A stretch of 64,000 bases of DNA from Bradyrhizobium sp. CCBAU 051011 (GCF_009930815.1 NZ_CP022222.1:7916501-7980500); one strand, 5' to 3'; shown: positions 15,771 through 25,240, numbered from the stretch's first letter. Notes: generated by a model not told the origin, from the sequence alone. Made by a program: numbers and translations.

Positions 15771-16703
15771 TCAAGCGCCGCCAAACTCCCAGACGGGTAT
15801 GCCGAGCTTTCTCGCCTTGTCGCGCAAATTGTGCTGGATGCCGTTGCCGGGGAACGCCATCACGCCGATCGGCAGTTCGTCAAGAATGGCGTCATTGCGC
15901 TTGAAGGGCGCTGCCTTGCCATGCCTGGTCCAGTCCGGCTTGAATGCGATCTGCGGGACCTTGCGGTTGCCTGCCCATTTGGCGGCGATCAGCTCGGCTC
16001 CCTTGGGCGAACCTCCGAGCAGCAGCACCATGTCCGGATGCCTCGCGTGAACCTTGTCGAGACGGTCCCAGATCAGGGAGACGTCGTTGAAATCCAGTCC
16101 GCCTGTCAGGGCGATTTTGGGCCCTGGCGGCATCATCGTTTCGGTTTCTCGGCGGCGCCTGGCGGCGAGAAAATCGCGGCTGTCGATGACTGCGGACGTA
16201 AGCGTGCGATAATTGACCAGTGACCCGGAACGGGGACGCCAGGGCGAACCGGTGTGCATTTCAAAGTGCTCGGTAGCGAGATCGCGGAACAGCTCCATGG
16301 CATTCCGGCGTTCGATCAGGGTGATGCCTTCGGCCGTGAGACGCTCCAGTTCGACCGATCTTACTTCCGAGCCATTCTGCTCGCGCTGGCTCTTCTGCTG
16401 CGACTGTTCGTTGTCATCGAGCTCCCGCTCGATGCGGCCGGTCGCGCGGTGGAACAGATTGACGGTCGACCAGAGCAGATCCTCCAGGTCGGGCTCGAGC
16501 CTTGTATCCCTCAGCGTTGCGACGAAGGCATCGAAAATATCGGCGACGGCAGCGGTGATGGCCTTGCCTTCGGGGAGCGGCCTCGGGTCGGGTTCATCCT
16601 GGAAGGGACGGTGGCCATAGAGCTGAAGCTCGTTGAGGACATGGTCGGTCGGAGATAAGTCGTGCGGCCGTTCGCAGTCGGTATCGTCGTGGTCGGTCGT
16701 CAT
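15771..16703 (-). CDS. DUF2493 (SLOG/Rossmann-like) protein, copy 1
   Basis: The 310-residue protein has an acidic N-terminal region beginning MTTDHDDTDCERPHDLSPTD, a helical Gln/Glu-rich middle, and a C-terminal DUF2493 domain with KIALTGGLDFNDVSLIWDRLDKV, MVLLLGGSPKGAELIAAKWA and FPGNGIQHNLRDKARKLGIP. This domain belongs to the SLOG nucleotide-binding superfamily; its function on ICEs is unknown. The start at 16703 has AAAGGACC upstream. It follows toprim after a 372-base conserved gap. Copy 2 is a deletion derivative. Confidence 0.88.
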   Translation of the reverse strand: MTTDHDDTDCERPHDLSPTDHVLNELQLYGHRPFQDEPDPRPLPEGKAITAAVADIFDAFVATLRDTRLEPDLEDLLWSTVNLFHRATGRIERELDDNEQSQQKSQREQNGSEVRSVELERLTAEGITLIERRNAMELFRDLATEHFEMHTGSPWRPRSGSLVNYRTLTSAVIDSRDFLAARRRRETETMMPPGPKIALTGGLDFNDVSLIWDRLDKVHARHPDMVLLLGGSPKGAELIAAKWAGNRKVPQIAFKPDWTRHGKAAPFKRNDAILDELPIGVMAFPGNGIQHNLRDKARKLGIPVWEFGGA

Positions 16704-17075
16704 GGTGAGTGGTCCTTTCGCCGGATCGGCCGCGCCCATCGCGGCCTTCGTGGCGATCACCTGACGGCGGGCGGACCGGACCAGAACCCGGAGCGTCTCG
16801 TCCCGCCGAAGCCCGAAAAGGGCGTGGCGGAAGCGCAGGGCCGGAGCGGAGCGGAGGATGGCGCAGGTTGCGGCTATTTTGTTTCGCGATGCAAAGGCCC
16901 GCAGGGCCGGCGGAAAATAGCCGTGACCGTAGCCATTGCCGGGGCGGACCGCCTGCCGTCCGATCGCCCTCTAGAAGGCCATGGGCGCAACTCTGTCCGG
17001 CCAAGGCTGACCGCACCAGGACAGACGATGGTGATACCAGATTCAAGCCGCCTGCCCTATCCCGCGCCTGTGGTC
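16704..17075 (-). ncRNA. Conserved structured intergenic region between toprim and DUF2493, copy 1 (ncRNA or leader candidate)
   Basis: This region is conserved with 46222-46567 though no frame is shared. It contains the type II leader hairpin GGCCGCG-cccat-CGCGGCC (16728-16746), a long stem CGGCTATTTT (16871-16880) with AAAATAGCCG (16914-16923), the invariant loop segment TTCGCGATGCAAAGGC, and the box TCCGATCGCCCTCTAGAAGG. In copy 2 the long loop holds an extra GC hairpin while the stem stays intact. The strand is assumed from the flanking genes; whether it is transcribed is unknown. Confidence 0.4.
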
Positions 17076-18119
17076 TCAAGGAAGGAAGCGTGCAACGTCA
17101 TGTGGCGTGAGCTGTGTACATACCGCTGCCCGAAGTTCCTTAAGGCCCAACGCGCGCAAGTCTTCATTGAAGTCGCCAAGACTGGGCGACAGGACAATGC
17201 CGTCAATGCCGGCTTCGTCGGCGCGCAACGTCAAGGCCGCCGCCGCGCCCATGCCGGCTGCATCCGCATCGCAGGCAATGTAGAGGCGTCGCAGCGTCGG
17301 CGGGAACAGCAGCGCCGCGAGGTGGCTGGCCGAGAGTGCCGCCGCCATCGGCATGGTCCGCAGCACGCAACGAAGCGAGAGCATGGTCTCCAGGCCCTCT
17401 CCCGCAACGAGTACGTCATTCGCCACGCCAAAGCGAACGGCATTGCCAAGCAAATCACCCATTGCCCGTCGGGGCGTATCGATCGGCGCCTTGCCAAGGC
17501 GGTTCGGACCAAAGCCCTCGGGATCGAGCCAGGTGCGGTGCACCCCGGTGATCATGCCGTCGATATCGGTGACGCAGGCGATCATCGCCGGCCAGATCTC
17601 CGGAGGTAGTTCGTCGTCAGAGCTGTGGTAAAAGCAACGCGGCTGATGACGCAGACTGTCGCCATGGTGCACGTCCTCAATTCCACGACGCTGCAGATAG
17701 TGCTCCGTGAGAGTTCCCTCGATCGGCCGCGATACCGCAAAAAGCCGCCGTGCCGCTTCCCGCGACCCACGCGGCACCGCTGGACGAACGGGACTTGAGG
17801 CATGCTCTGAGGTCAAGCGAGGCAAATTCAGAAACCGCCTCGCTTCGTTGGCAACGTCGCGGAAATCGCGCAGCGCCAGGCGTTCCCGGATGATATCGAG
17901 CAAGTCACCGTGTTCGCCGGTCGCGGCATCGGTCCATTTGCCCGCCGGTCCCTTCGGCGACTCGTACAGCCGTACAAACAAGGAGCGGCCCGGCGTATTC
18001 CGGACATCGCCGACCAGCCAGTAGCGCCCCTGGCGCCTGCCATTGGAAAGATACTGACGACACACCGCCTCGGCCTCGCGCGCGAGACGGCGTGCCAGTT
18101 CGGAAGCCTCGCGCGGCAT
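17076..18119 (-). CDS. Toprim-domain protein (DUF7146 plus Toprim), copy 1
   Basis: The 347-residue protein starts MPREASELARRLAREAEAVC and has an N-terminal region with YWLVGDVRNTPGRSLFVRL and ATGEHGDLLDII, then a Toprim fold: VLVAGEGLETMLSL (catalytic Glu) and RLYIACDADAAGMGAA (DxD). This is the primase-like domain common on alphaproteobacterial ICEs; a role in element replication is inference. It overlaps the helicase stop as TGATG. A GTG one codon upstream is also possible. Confidence 0.9.
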   Translation of the reverse strand: MPREASELARRLAREAEAVCRQYLSNGRRQGRYWLVGDVRNTPGRSLFVRLYESPKGPAGKWTDAATGEHGDLLDIIRERLALRDFRDVANEARRFLNLPRLTSEHASSPVRPAVPRGSREAARRLFAVSRPIEGTLTEHYLQRRGIEDVHHGDSLRHQPRCFYHSSDDELPPEIWPAMIACVTDIDGMITGVHRTWLDPEGFGPNRLGKAPIDTPRRAMGDLLGNAVRFGVANDVLVAGEGLETMLSLRCVLRTMPMAAALSASHLAALLFPPTLRRLYIACDADAAGMGAAAALTLRADEAGIDGIVLSPSLGDFNEDLRALGLKELRAAVCTQLTPHDVARFLP

Positions 18120-21100
18120 CACACGGCCTCCCGTTCGCCAATACGCTCGACCGGATACCGTTCGAGCACCCGGGCGAGGACGCAGACGCCACCGGCGTCG
18201 GTCGGCACGAACATACGCAGCTTCCAGGAGATGATCTCCGTGAACAGTCCATAGGCCCGCAAACGGTCCCGCATGGTCTCGGTGAAGCCAGATAGCTCGA
18301 TACGGTGGGCGCCCATAATGCGGACCCGCCGGAGTTTCAGTCCTTCGGCAAGATCGAGAACCGTGCGGCCTTCGAGCAGCGCGGCAAATGCGTCCTCAGG
18401 CCCCATTGTCGGTCTTTCCCCGAGAAGCGTGCCGGCGCCCCAGGCCGATGAAACCTTTCGTCCAATAATCCGCTCGCCGGCATCGGTCTGAAGACGGTAG
18501 ACACGCGTCGACTCGTTCGGCAGCCGCTTCCAGATCGGGAGAAGAAGTCCGGCAACGACGTGGATCGTGCTTTCCGTGAATTCCGGAACTTCGGCAAGCT
18601 CGGCCTGCCAGGCTGCGCTGAATCGATCGCGATCCGTCTCCAGCCAATGACCTTCCGCCATGGCCCGCAATGAAACATGATGGCTTTCCATCGGCCGCAT
18701 CAACCGCACGCGTTGCTCGATCTCGCCATCATCGAGCATCAGGCTCGGCGCCGGCACCTGCACGGCGGCGCGGCCGGACCGTTCGTTGACCAGCAGGACG
18801 GTGCGGCGGTCTGAAAGACGGTCGAGGGCGTCCTTCAGGGTCAGCGGCCGGTTGCGCTCGCGCTGGGCAATCGTAAGCAGCCGGGTCTCCGCGCCGGTGG
18901 CGGGATGGCGGTAGATCGCACGGCGGCCCGTGACAACGAAGCTTTCTGCCCGCAGCGTTTCCAGCCCCGCGTCATAGATGCCTGAGGCGATGGCGCCTTC
19001 GACCCGCGCGGTCAGCAATTGCTCAAATGCCGTGAACAGAACGTTCTGCAGGCCGATGGTCAGTGCCAGCAGACGGTTGAGGAAAGTGGTGATCGGCGGC
19101 AGGTCATCCTTGATGCCGTTCGCGTCGACGAGCTTCAGCCCGGTAGCACCCTCGAAGGCCTCAAGGGAGCAACCCTCGACCTTGCCGCGGACCAGAAGCA
19201 TGTAGAGCTGACGGAGCGCATCGCGGCCGTAACTGCTCTCAAGATTATCTTCGGGCCGAAACAGCCCCTGCCCGCCGGTCTGGCGCTGGCCGCGGGTTAT
19301 GGCGCCGAGCGTATCGAGCCGGCGCGCGATGGTGGAGAGAAAGCGCTTTTCAGCTTTCACGTTGGTTGCAATGGGTCGAAACAACGGCGGCTGGGCCTGG
19401 TTGGTCCTGTTGGTGCGGCCGAGACCCTGGATCGCGGCATCGGCCTTCCAGCCGGGTTCAAGCAGATAGTGCACGCGCAGACGCCGGTTCCGGGCCGACA
19501 GTTCGGCGTGGTAGCTGCGCCCCGTACCACCGGCGTCCGAGAACACCAGAATGCGCTTGACGTCATCCATGAACGCTGCGGTCTCGACGAGGTTCGCCGA
19601 GCCGGCGCGGCTCTCGACCATAAGACGGTCACCCTTGCGAATGATCCTTCGCGAGCGTCCGGTGACTTCAGCGACGATATCGCTCCCGAAACGCTGAACG
19701 ATCTGGTCGAGCGCGCCGGGTACCGGCGGAAGCGAAGCCAGTTTCTCGATCAGACGGTCGCGTCGCGCGACGGCATCCCTGCTCTCGACGGGTTGGCCGT
19801 CGCGACAGACCGGGCGGGACGAAAGATTGCCTTCGGAATCGGTAAAGGGCTCGTAGAGCTGGACCGGGAAGGAATGAGCCAGATAGTCGAGCACATATTC
19901 CCGAGGCGTGATGTCGACCTGGACGTCGTGCCACTCCTCGGTCGGTATCTCCGCGAGCCGGCGCTCCATCAGCGCTTCGCCAGTCGAGACGATCTGGATG
20001 ACGGCGGCGTGACCCTGATGGAGATCCCGTTCGATCGAGCAGATCAGCGACGGCGTCTTCATCGAGGTGAGCAGATGCCCGAAGAAGCGCTGCTTGGCGG
20101 ACTCGAACGCCGACCGGGCCGCGGACTTCGCCTGTGCGTTCAGTGTCCCGGTCTCGCCTGTGATGTTTGCCGCGCGCATCGCGGCGTTGAGATTGTTGTG
20201 AATGACGCTGAACGCGCCGGCATAGGCGTCGTAAATCCGGATCTGCTCGGCCGTGAGCTCGTGCTCGACCAGCTCGTACTCGACGCCATCATAGGAAAGC
20301 GAGCGCGCCGCATACAGGCCGAGCGCCTTGAGGTCGCGTGCCAGAACCTCCATCGCCGCGACGCCGCCCTGCTCGATCGCCTCGACGAACTCGGCCCGCG
20401 TCGCGAACGGGAAGTCTTCGCTTCCCCACAGGCCGAGCCGCTGGGCATAGGCGAGGTTGTGGACGGTGGTGGCGCCGGTGGCAGACACGTAGACCACGCG
20501 CGCGTTGGGCAAGGCGTGCTGGAACCGCAGCCCCGCGCGCCCCTGCTGCGAGGCGGCCTGGTCGCCGCGCTCACCCTTTCCGCCCGCGGCGTTCTGCATC
20601 GCGTGGCTCTCGTCGAAAATTATCACCCCATCGAAGTCGGGACTCAGCCACTCGACGATCTGCCGGACGCGCGAAAGCTTCTCACCGCGCTCGTCGGTCC
20701 GCAGCGTAGCGTAGGTCGTAAACAGGATGCCTTCCGACAGTGCGATCGGCGTGCCCTGGCGGAAGCGCGAAAGCGGCGTAACCAGAAGCCGCTCCATGCC
20801 GAGTGCGGACCAGTCCCGCTGCGCATCCTCGATCAGCTTGCTCTTGGAAATCCAGACCGTGCGCCGGCGTCCCTTAAGCCAGTTGTCGAGCAGAATGCCG
20901 GCAGCCTGACGGCCCTTGCCGGCGCCGGTGCCATCGCCCAGGAACCACCCGCGGCGAAAGCGGACGGCCTTTGAAGCGTCGTCTCGTGCCGCGGCCACGA
21001 CGTCAAAAGTTGGATCCACAGTCCAGTAACCTGCGAGGCAGGCCGAGTGCGCTTCACCGGCGTAAATGACACTTTCGAGCTGGGCGTCCGACAACAGGCC

Positions 21101-22408
21101 CCCTGCGATGACGTTCGCCGGGAGATGCGGCCGATATACCGGCTTTGGTGCGACCGAGGCCATTGCCGCGGACTGGACAAGTTTGGTGGGATGGGACTGC
21201 GATCCGGAGATACGGATCGATTGCAGGACATATTCTTCGTAAAGCGCATCCGTGAGCCGGACGTCCCCCGGCGCCGTCCAGTCCACCGCATCGTAAGCAA
21301 GCTCTACCGGTTCAGAACGAGCGACCGGTGGAGCCGGAAGGCCCTTGCTGGAAAAGCCGCTGACCAGTCGTGGACGCGATGGAGATGTGCCGACCGGTGA
21401 AGCAACAGGTTCGGCGAGAGGAAGGCGTGGTGGGACATGATCGAGCACCCATGCCAACAGCGTGGCAACGTCCGGCGCCGTACCGCGAGATGGCGGAAAC
21501 ACGGTCCTGGCTTCGGCCGGCTGCTTATCAATGACGGTGAGCCGCGTATCGATCGTCGTGCCATGCCTGGCGAAGACGGTCCCGGCGATAGCCGCCGAGA
21601 AGACGACGCGGCCACGCTCCTGCAAGCGGCTGAAGGCAGATGTCCAGGAGGGATTGTCGGGCGCGACATTGGCGCCGGTTATCGCCACCAGGCGGCCGCC
21701 ATCACGAAGCCGGGCCAGGGCCGATTCAATATGGCGGAGCGCCGCGTCCGCCATCCGCCGATCGACATTTGCCAGCGCCGAAAACGGCGGATTCGTCAGA
21801 ACGACGCTCGGTGCGACGCCTCGATCGAGATAATCGTCGATCTGTGCCGCGTCAAAGCGCGTGACGGCAACGCTCGGAAACAGGACATCCAGCAGCCCCG
21901 CCCGGCCTTCGGCGAACTCATTCAAAACCAGCGAGCCGCCCGATATCTCGGCCAGTATGGCCAGCAGCCCGGTGCCGGCACAGGGCTCCAGCACGACGTC
22001 AGTATGCGTGACACCGGCGGCCCTGCAAGCGACGAAGCCAAGCGGTATCGGTGTCGAGAACTGCTGAAGCTCGACGCTTTCTTCCGAGCGGCGCGTGTGG
22101 GTGGGAAGAAGACTGGCTACCTTGGCCAACATCCGCAGCAAGGAGGCCGACGACTGCGCGCTCGCAAGCATCGAGTGGCCGTGCTTGCGCAGGAACAGAA
22201 CCGTCGCGGCCTCACAGGCCTCATAGGCAGCTTTCCAATGCCAGGCGCCGGCGGCATCCGAGGCGCCGGCGGCCCGTTCCATGGCAGAGCGCAGGATACC
22301 CGTGGCATCTATCCGTCTTCCACGTTCGAGATCGGACAGGAGAAGCTGCGCCGCATGGGCGATGGTGGACGCAGCCGTGGCGGTAGCGGAGCATGAGAGG
22401 GTCATCAT
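18119..22408 (-). CDS. Fused methyltransferase-like / strawberry-notch-type helicase
   Basis: A very large protein of about 1,430 residues. The N-terminal third has a SAM-methyltransferase fold with DVVLEPCAGTGLLAI and VVLTNPPFSA, the NPPF signature of N6-adenine methylases. The rest is a superfamily 2 helicase of the strawberry-notch group: Walker A GDGTGAGKGRQ, Walker B VIIFDESHAMQN, and C-terminal IQGLGRTNRTNQ. These fusions are typical of alphaproteobacterial ICEs. The start at 22408 or 22405 follows a conserved leader hairpin; a frame extension to 22507 runs through that hairpin and is disfavoured. It is coupled to toprim by a 1-base overlap. Confidence 0.9.
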   Translation of the reverse strand: MMTLSCSATATAASTIAHAAQLLLSDLERGRRIDATGILRSAMERAAGASDAAGAWHWKAAYEACEAATVLFLRKHGHSMLASAQSSASLLRMLAKVASLLPTHTRRSEESVELQQFSTPIPLGFVACRAAGVTHTDVVLEPCAGTGLLAILAEISGGSLVLNEFAEGRAGLLDVLFPSVAVTRFDAAQIDDYLDRGVAPSVVLTNPPFSALANVDRRMADAALRHIESALARLRDGGRLVAITGANVAPDNPSWTSAFSRLQERGRVVFSAAIAGTVFARHGTTIDTRLTVIDKQPAEARTVFPPSRGTAPDVATLLAWVLDHVPPRLPLAEPVASPVGTSPSRPRLVSGFSSKGLPAPPVARSEPVELAYDAVDWTAPGDVRLTDALYEEYVLQSIRISGSQSHPTKLVQSAAMASVAPKPVYRPHLPANVIAGGLLSDAQLESVIYAGEAHSACLAGYWTVDPTFDVVAAARDDASKAVRFRRGWFLGDGTGAGKGRQAAGILLDNWLKGRRRTVWISKSKLIEDAQRDWSALGMERLLVTPLSRFRQGTPIALSEGILFTTYATLRTDERGEKLSRVRQIVEWLSPDFDGVIIFDESHAMQNAAGGKGERGDQAASQQGRAGLRFQHALPNARVVYVSATGATTVHNLAYAQRLGLWGSEDFPFATRAEFVEAIEQGGVAAMEVLARDLKALGLYAARSLSYDGVEYELVEHELTAEQIRIYDAYAGAFSVIHNNLNAAMRAANITGETGTLNAQAKSAARSAFESAKQRFFGHLLTSMKTPSLICSIERDLHQGHAAVIQIVSTGEALMERRLAEIPTEEWHDVQVDITPREYVLDYLAHSFPVQLYEPFTDSEGNLSSRPVCRDGQPVESRDAVARRDRLIEKLASLPPVPGALDQIVQRFGSDIVAEVTGRSRRIIRKGDRLMVESRAGSANLVETAAFMDDVKRILVFSDAGGTGRSYHAELSARNRRLRVHYLLEPGWKADAAIQGLGRTNRTNQAQPPLFRPIATNVKAEKRFLSTIARRLDTLGAITRGQRQTGGQGLFRPEDNLESSYGRDALRQLYMLLVRGKVEGCSLEAFEGATGLKLVDANGIKDDLPPITTFLNRLLALTIGLQNVLFTAFEQLLTARVEGAIASGIYDAGLETLRAESFVVTGRRAIYRHPATGAETRLLTIAQRERNRPLTLKDALDRLSDRRTVLLVNERSGRAAVQVPAPSLMLDDGEIEQRVRLMRPMESHHVSLRAMAEGHWLETDRDRFSAAWQAELAEVPEFTESTIHVVAGLLLPIWKRLPNESTRVYRLQTDAGERIIGRKVSSAWGAGTLLGERPTMGPEDAFAALLEGRTVLDLAEGLKLRRVRIMGAHRIELSGFTETMRDRLRAYGLFTEIISWKLRMFVPTDAGGVCVLARVLERYPVERIGEREAV

Positions 22409-22432
22409 GGGAGGGAGGCCTCGAAGAGAGCG

Positions 22433-22484
22433 GGAACGGTTGAGCCGCCGGCGCTCTCTCGACCCGACCGGCTCAAACCGTTCC
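22433..22484 (-). promoter_or_regulatory. Leader hairpin of the helicase gene (type I leader)
   Basis: GGAACGGTTGAGCC (22433-22446) pairs with GGCTCAAACCGTTCC (22470-22484), a 14-bp stem with one bulged A, enclosing a loop with CTCTCTCGAC. On the mRNA it reads GGTTTGAG...GTCGAGAGAG, the same core as the parB and ardC leaders. It lies about 25 bases before the start codon. Confidence 0.6.
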
Positions 22485-22553
22485 GGCCGCCCTCTGACTC
22501 TCATCAACCGCTGGGCCTACAGGCGATGCACGGCCGCGGCGGCCCAAAAAAGC

Positions 22554-22580
22554 AGAAGCCCGGCACGATGCCGGGCTTCT
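22554..22580 (-). terminator. Rho-independent terminator after parB
   Basis: AGAAGCCCGGC and GCCGGGCTTCT form an 11-bp stem around ACGAT. On the minus strand the stem is followed by GC and then TTTTTT. It separates parB from the helicase operon, which therefore needs its own promoter. Confidence 0.85.
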
Positions 22581-22634
22581 GTAGACGAGTGAAAACATGG
22601 ACGCGGATGTGCCTCGCCGTCCCGCGCCGCCGGC

Positions 22635-24737
22635 TTATTCGGCGGCCACACTGTGTCGCTGAACCTTTTCAGGGCCATCGTGCTCATCTTCTGCGAGGAA
22701 TTCGGGTAATGGACTCGCTTCCCCGTCTTGCCCCAACGAAGGCGCAGCGCCGGCAAGCCGCAGCGGTGCGGGCAGCCATCCCGTGCCATCGAGGAGACGC
22801 TCGGCTTCCCGCGCCATATCGGACTTTTTCAAGTGGTCGATCAGCTGCGCTGACGCCTCACCCTTTGCTTCCCTGACCGCATCCAGAATATGCGACTTGG
22901 TAATGCGACCGAGATAGTTGTCGATCGTCGGCCTCCAACCGGCCTGCACCATGTCAAGCCCGACCGCGCGGGCCAGCACGTCAGCCTGGTCGAGCCGGGA
23001 AGCGACACCATGAGCCGACACGCGACCCTGATTGTAGCGGTTCGCGGGCTCATGGAGGGCGTTGATGGCAAATGATGCGCAATGGGCAAACAACGACGAT
23101 TGCGCATGGCCGTCCAATGCGGCGAGCGTATTCCAAAGGTCCTTCTCGTCGTTCGGGAGCCGCGCCTTCCAGGTTTCGTGTCTGGCATCGATAGCGCCGG
23201 CCGAGGCACTGTCCTTCAATCCTGGAGCCTGGGCGGGAAACGCCGGGGTACGAATTGAAATCTCAAGGCAACTGCCGGAAGACGCGAACCGATAGAACGT
23301 TGCAAGCGCGAAATTGTGCAGCACCGCCAGGAACGCGATTGACGGATGTTGCGCCAGCGCATCCCGTAATGCGAGCGTCCGGTGGGCCGTCAGTTCGGTA
23401 ATCAACCGGTCCGGCAGCGGTTTTTCCCTTTCGTCCTCCTCTTCGGCCGGTTCGGATGCCATGCCTGCGACGGTAATGGCCGTGCGGTGCGCCGGCTCAG
23501 AACCCTTGTTCTCGTCGAAGGGGTGGCCTCCGTCGGCGACGTCGGACTCGACCACCAGCGTTTCATCTTCCGGGCGGACATAGCCGCGATCCGGGACTAG
23601 CCGGCCCTCGGAATCGATGCTGATAATGACGCCGGCACGGGCGATATCGGCCGAATCAAAGATCATCGGTTGGTCTTCAAGGCTGAGCAATAACGTCTCG
23701 ATCTCGCCAAGCCGTTGGTCGACTTCGTCCGGCAGTTCGTTGGCATCCTGATACTCGGTCTCAAGCCTGTCTTGTTCGGCCTTGAGCGCATCGACCGCCG
23801 TCTGCTGATCGACGGTAAGCGCCGCCGGCGTTCCTTCAAGTTTCAGCAGGCCGCTGGCATGGCCAAATGGAAAATCGACCGCAACCGAAATCCACTTCCA
23901 GCCCTCAACGGCGATCGCATCCGCGGCAGCCTTCAGTTTTTCCGCAACCAGACGATCGAGCAGAGCAACGTCCTGCAACCAGCCGCCACCATCATCCTCG
24001 AACAAATCCCGCAGAACCGGACCTCCCGCCTGTTCATAGGCGGCGAGCCCGACAAACCGCGCGCGGCGATCGGATGCGCGGATCGCGTTCTCGGTCAGCA
24101 TTCGGCGGATCTGGTACGGCTCGTCATATCCAGAACGGCTGACATTATCCCAGACCTGCTCCTGGCGCGCCTGATCGCCGTTGACCGAGAACGCCATCAG
24201 TTGCTCGAGCGTCATGCCATCCTCGGCGTAGACCTCCTGCAGTTTCGTCGAGACCGATGCCAGCCGCAGGCGCTGCTTGACGATGGCCGACGTCACAAAA
24301 TGCCGCGAAGCGATCTCCTCCTCGCTCATGCCGAGATCGCGCAGTGTCAGGAATGCCCGAAATTGATCCAGCGGATGCAGGCCGATCCTCTCGTCGTTCT
24401 CCGCGATCGAATCGTCCTCGGCTATGCCACCTTCGCGAACGACGCAGGGGACCGCCTGTGTTTTCGACATCCGCTTCTGCTTCACCAGAAGCTCAAGAGC
24501 ACGATAACGCCTTCCGCCCGCCGGAACTTCGAACATTCCGGTCTCGGTACCCTCGGCGTCGACGACGGCCCGGACGTTCAGGCTCTGCAGCAGGGTTCGC
24601 TGGGCGATGCTTTCAGCAAGCTGCTCGATCGAGACGCCCGCCTTCACCCGCCGCACATTGGACTGGCTCAGCACCAGCTTGTTGAAAGGAATATCTCGCG
24701 AAGGCGATAACGTGATCTTCTGGACGGTCTTTGTCAT
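22635..24737 (-). CDS. ParB/RepB/Spo0J-type partition-like protein
   Basis: The 700-residue protein begins MTKTVQKITLSPSRDIPFNK and has the ParB N-terminal fold: LVLSQSNVRRVKAGVSIEQLAESI, GGRRYRALELLVKQKRM, a DNA-binding helix region (IVKQRLRLASVSTKLQEVY), and a long C-terminal extension. Such large ParB-like proteins accompany Toprim and strawberry-notch helicase genes on ICEs and may act in maintenance; direct evidence is lacking. ATG 24737 has GGAGAG upstream and directly follows the type I leader hairpin. Confidence 0.9.
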   Translation of the reverse strand: MTKTVQKITLSPSRDIPFNKLVLSQSNVRRVKAGVSIEQLAESIAQRTLLQSLNVRAVVDAEGTETGMFEVPAGGRRYRALELLVKQKRMSKTQAVPCVVREGGIAEDDSIAENDERIGLHPLDQFRAFLTLRDLGMSEEEIASRHFVTSAIVKQRLRLASVSTKLQEVYAEDGMTLEQLMAFSVNGDQARQEQVWDNVSRSGYDEPYQIRRMLTENAIRASDRRARFVGLAAYEQAGGPVLRDLFEDDGGGWLQDVALLDRLVAEKLKAAADAIAVEGWKWISVAVDFPFGHASGLLKLEGTPAALTVDQQTAVDALKAEQDRLETEYQDANELPDEVDQRLGEIETLLLSLEDQPMIFDSADIARAGVIISIDSEGRLVPDRGYVRPEDETLVVESDVADGGHPFDENKGSEPAHRTAITVAGMASEPAEEEDEREKPLPDRLITELTAHRTLALRDALAQHPSIAFLAVLHNFALATFYRFASSGSCLEISIRTPAFPAQAPGLKDSASAGAIDARHETWKARLPNDEKDLWNTLAALDGHAQSSLFAHCASFAINALHEPANRYNQGRVSAHGVASRLDQADVLARAVGLDMVQAGWRPTIDNYLGRITKSHILDAVREAKGEASAQLIDHLKKSDMAREAERLLDGTGWLPAPLRLAGAAPSLGQDGEASPLPEFLAEDEHDGPEKVQRHSVAAE

Positions 24738-24749
24738 CTGAACTCTCCA

Positions 24750-24790
24750 CGACGGGCGGCCGAGAGCCTCTCTCGACCTCAAACCCGTCG
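24750..24790 (-). promoter_or_regulatory. Leader hairpin of parB (type I leader)
   Basis: Two nested stems: outer CGACGGG (24750-24756) with CCCGTCG (24784-24790), inner CGAGAG (24761-24766) with CTCTCG (24770-24775). On the mRNA the order is CGACGGGTTTGAGGTCGAGA, loop, CCCGTCG, then GGAGAG and the ATG 13 bases on. The ardC leader (48421-48460) has the same nested stems with compensating changes. Confidence 0.65.
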
Positions 24791-25160
24791 CGGCGCCCCG
24801 TACAGCCTCTCACTCTATCTCCACACCATCCACGGATGCCCGATGTGAGCTTGCCGATCTCGCGCGATAGAAGCGGTCGGCAAGGTTGGCACCGAGCCGA
24901 AAGACAGCCGGCAGCACTGGCCGCATGCGACGTGAAGCGCACTCGTGCTTACTTCGCAGGACCTTAATACGCATAGCCAGCGCGCCAGAGGTCGCGTGGC
25001 CATTGACCAATGCAGACCTCGATCTGCGTTTCACCGGGCGTGCGCCGCAGGCGCATCGCCCCCAATCGACATAGCGTGTCAGACGGAGCGCAGCGCAGTG
25101 AACCTGCGGACGCCGAGACCGGTTAACAGCGGCACCCGGCGACGGGGCAGTGATAGCGAC

Positions 25161-25184
25161 CTGTCAAGCGCCAGCGCTTGACAG
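25161..25184. repeat. Perfect 10-bp-arm inverted repeat
   Basis: CTGTCAAGCG and CGCTTGACAG flank CCAG. There is no T-run, so a terminator is unlikely; it resembles the AAGCGCTT palindrome that also precedes copy 1 of the dispersed element at 10832. Confidence 0.55.
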
Positions 25185-25240
25185 GGGCCCCTTCGACGAG
25201 TGCCCCCGGCGAGGCGTTCCTGTCTCTTGCGCGAGGGATT

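Noticed and set aside
19019..20974. 651-codon open frame antisense to the helicase gene
   Set aside because: Its codons mirror the third-position GC bias of the helicase on the other strand; no known domain and no ribosome site. The same holds for 9081-10577 (antisense to the relaxase) and 3534-4436 (antisense to traG).
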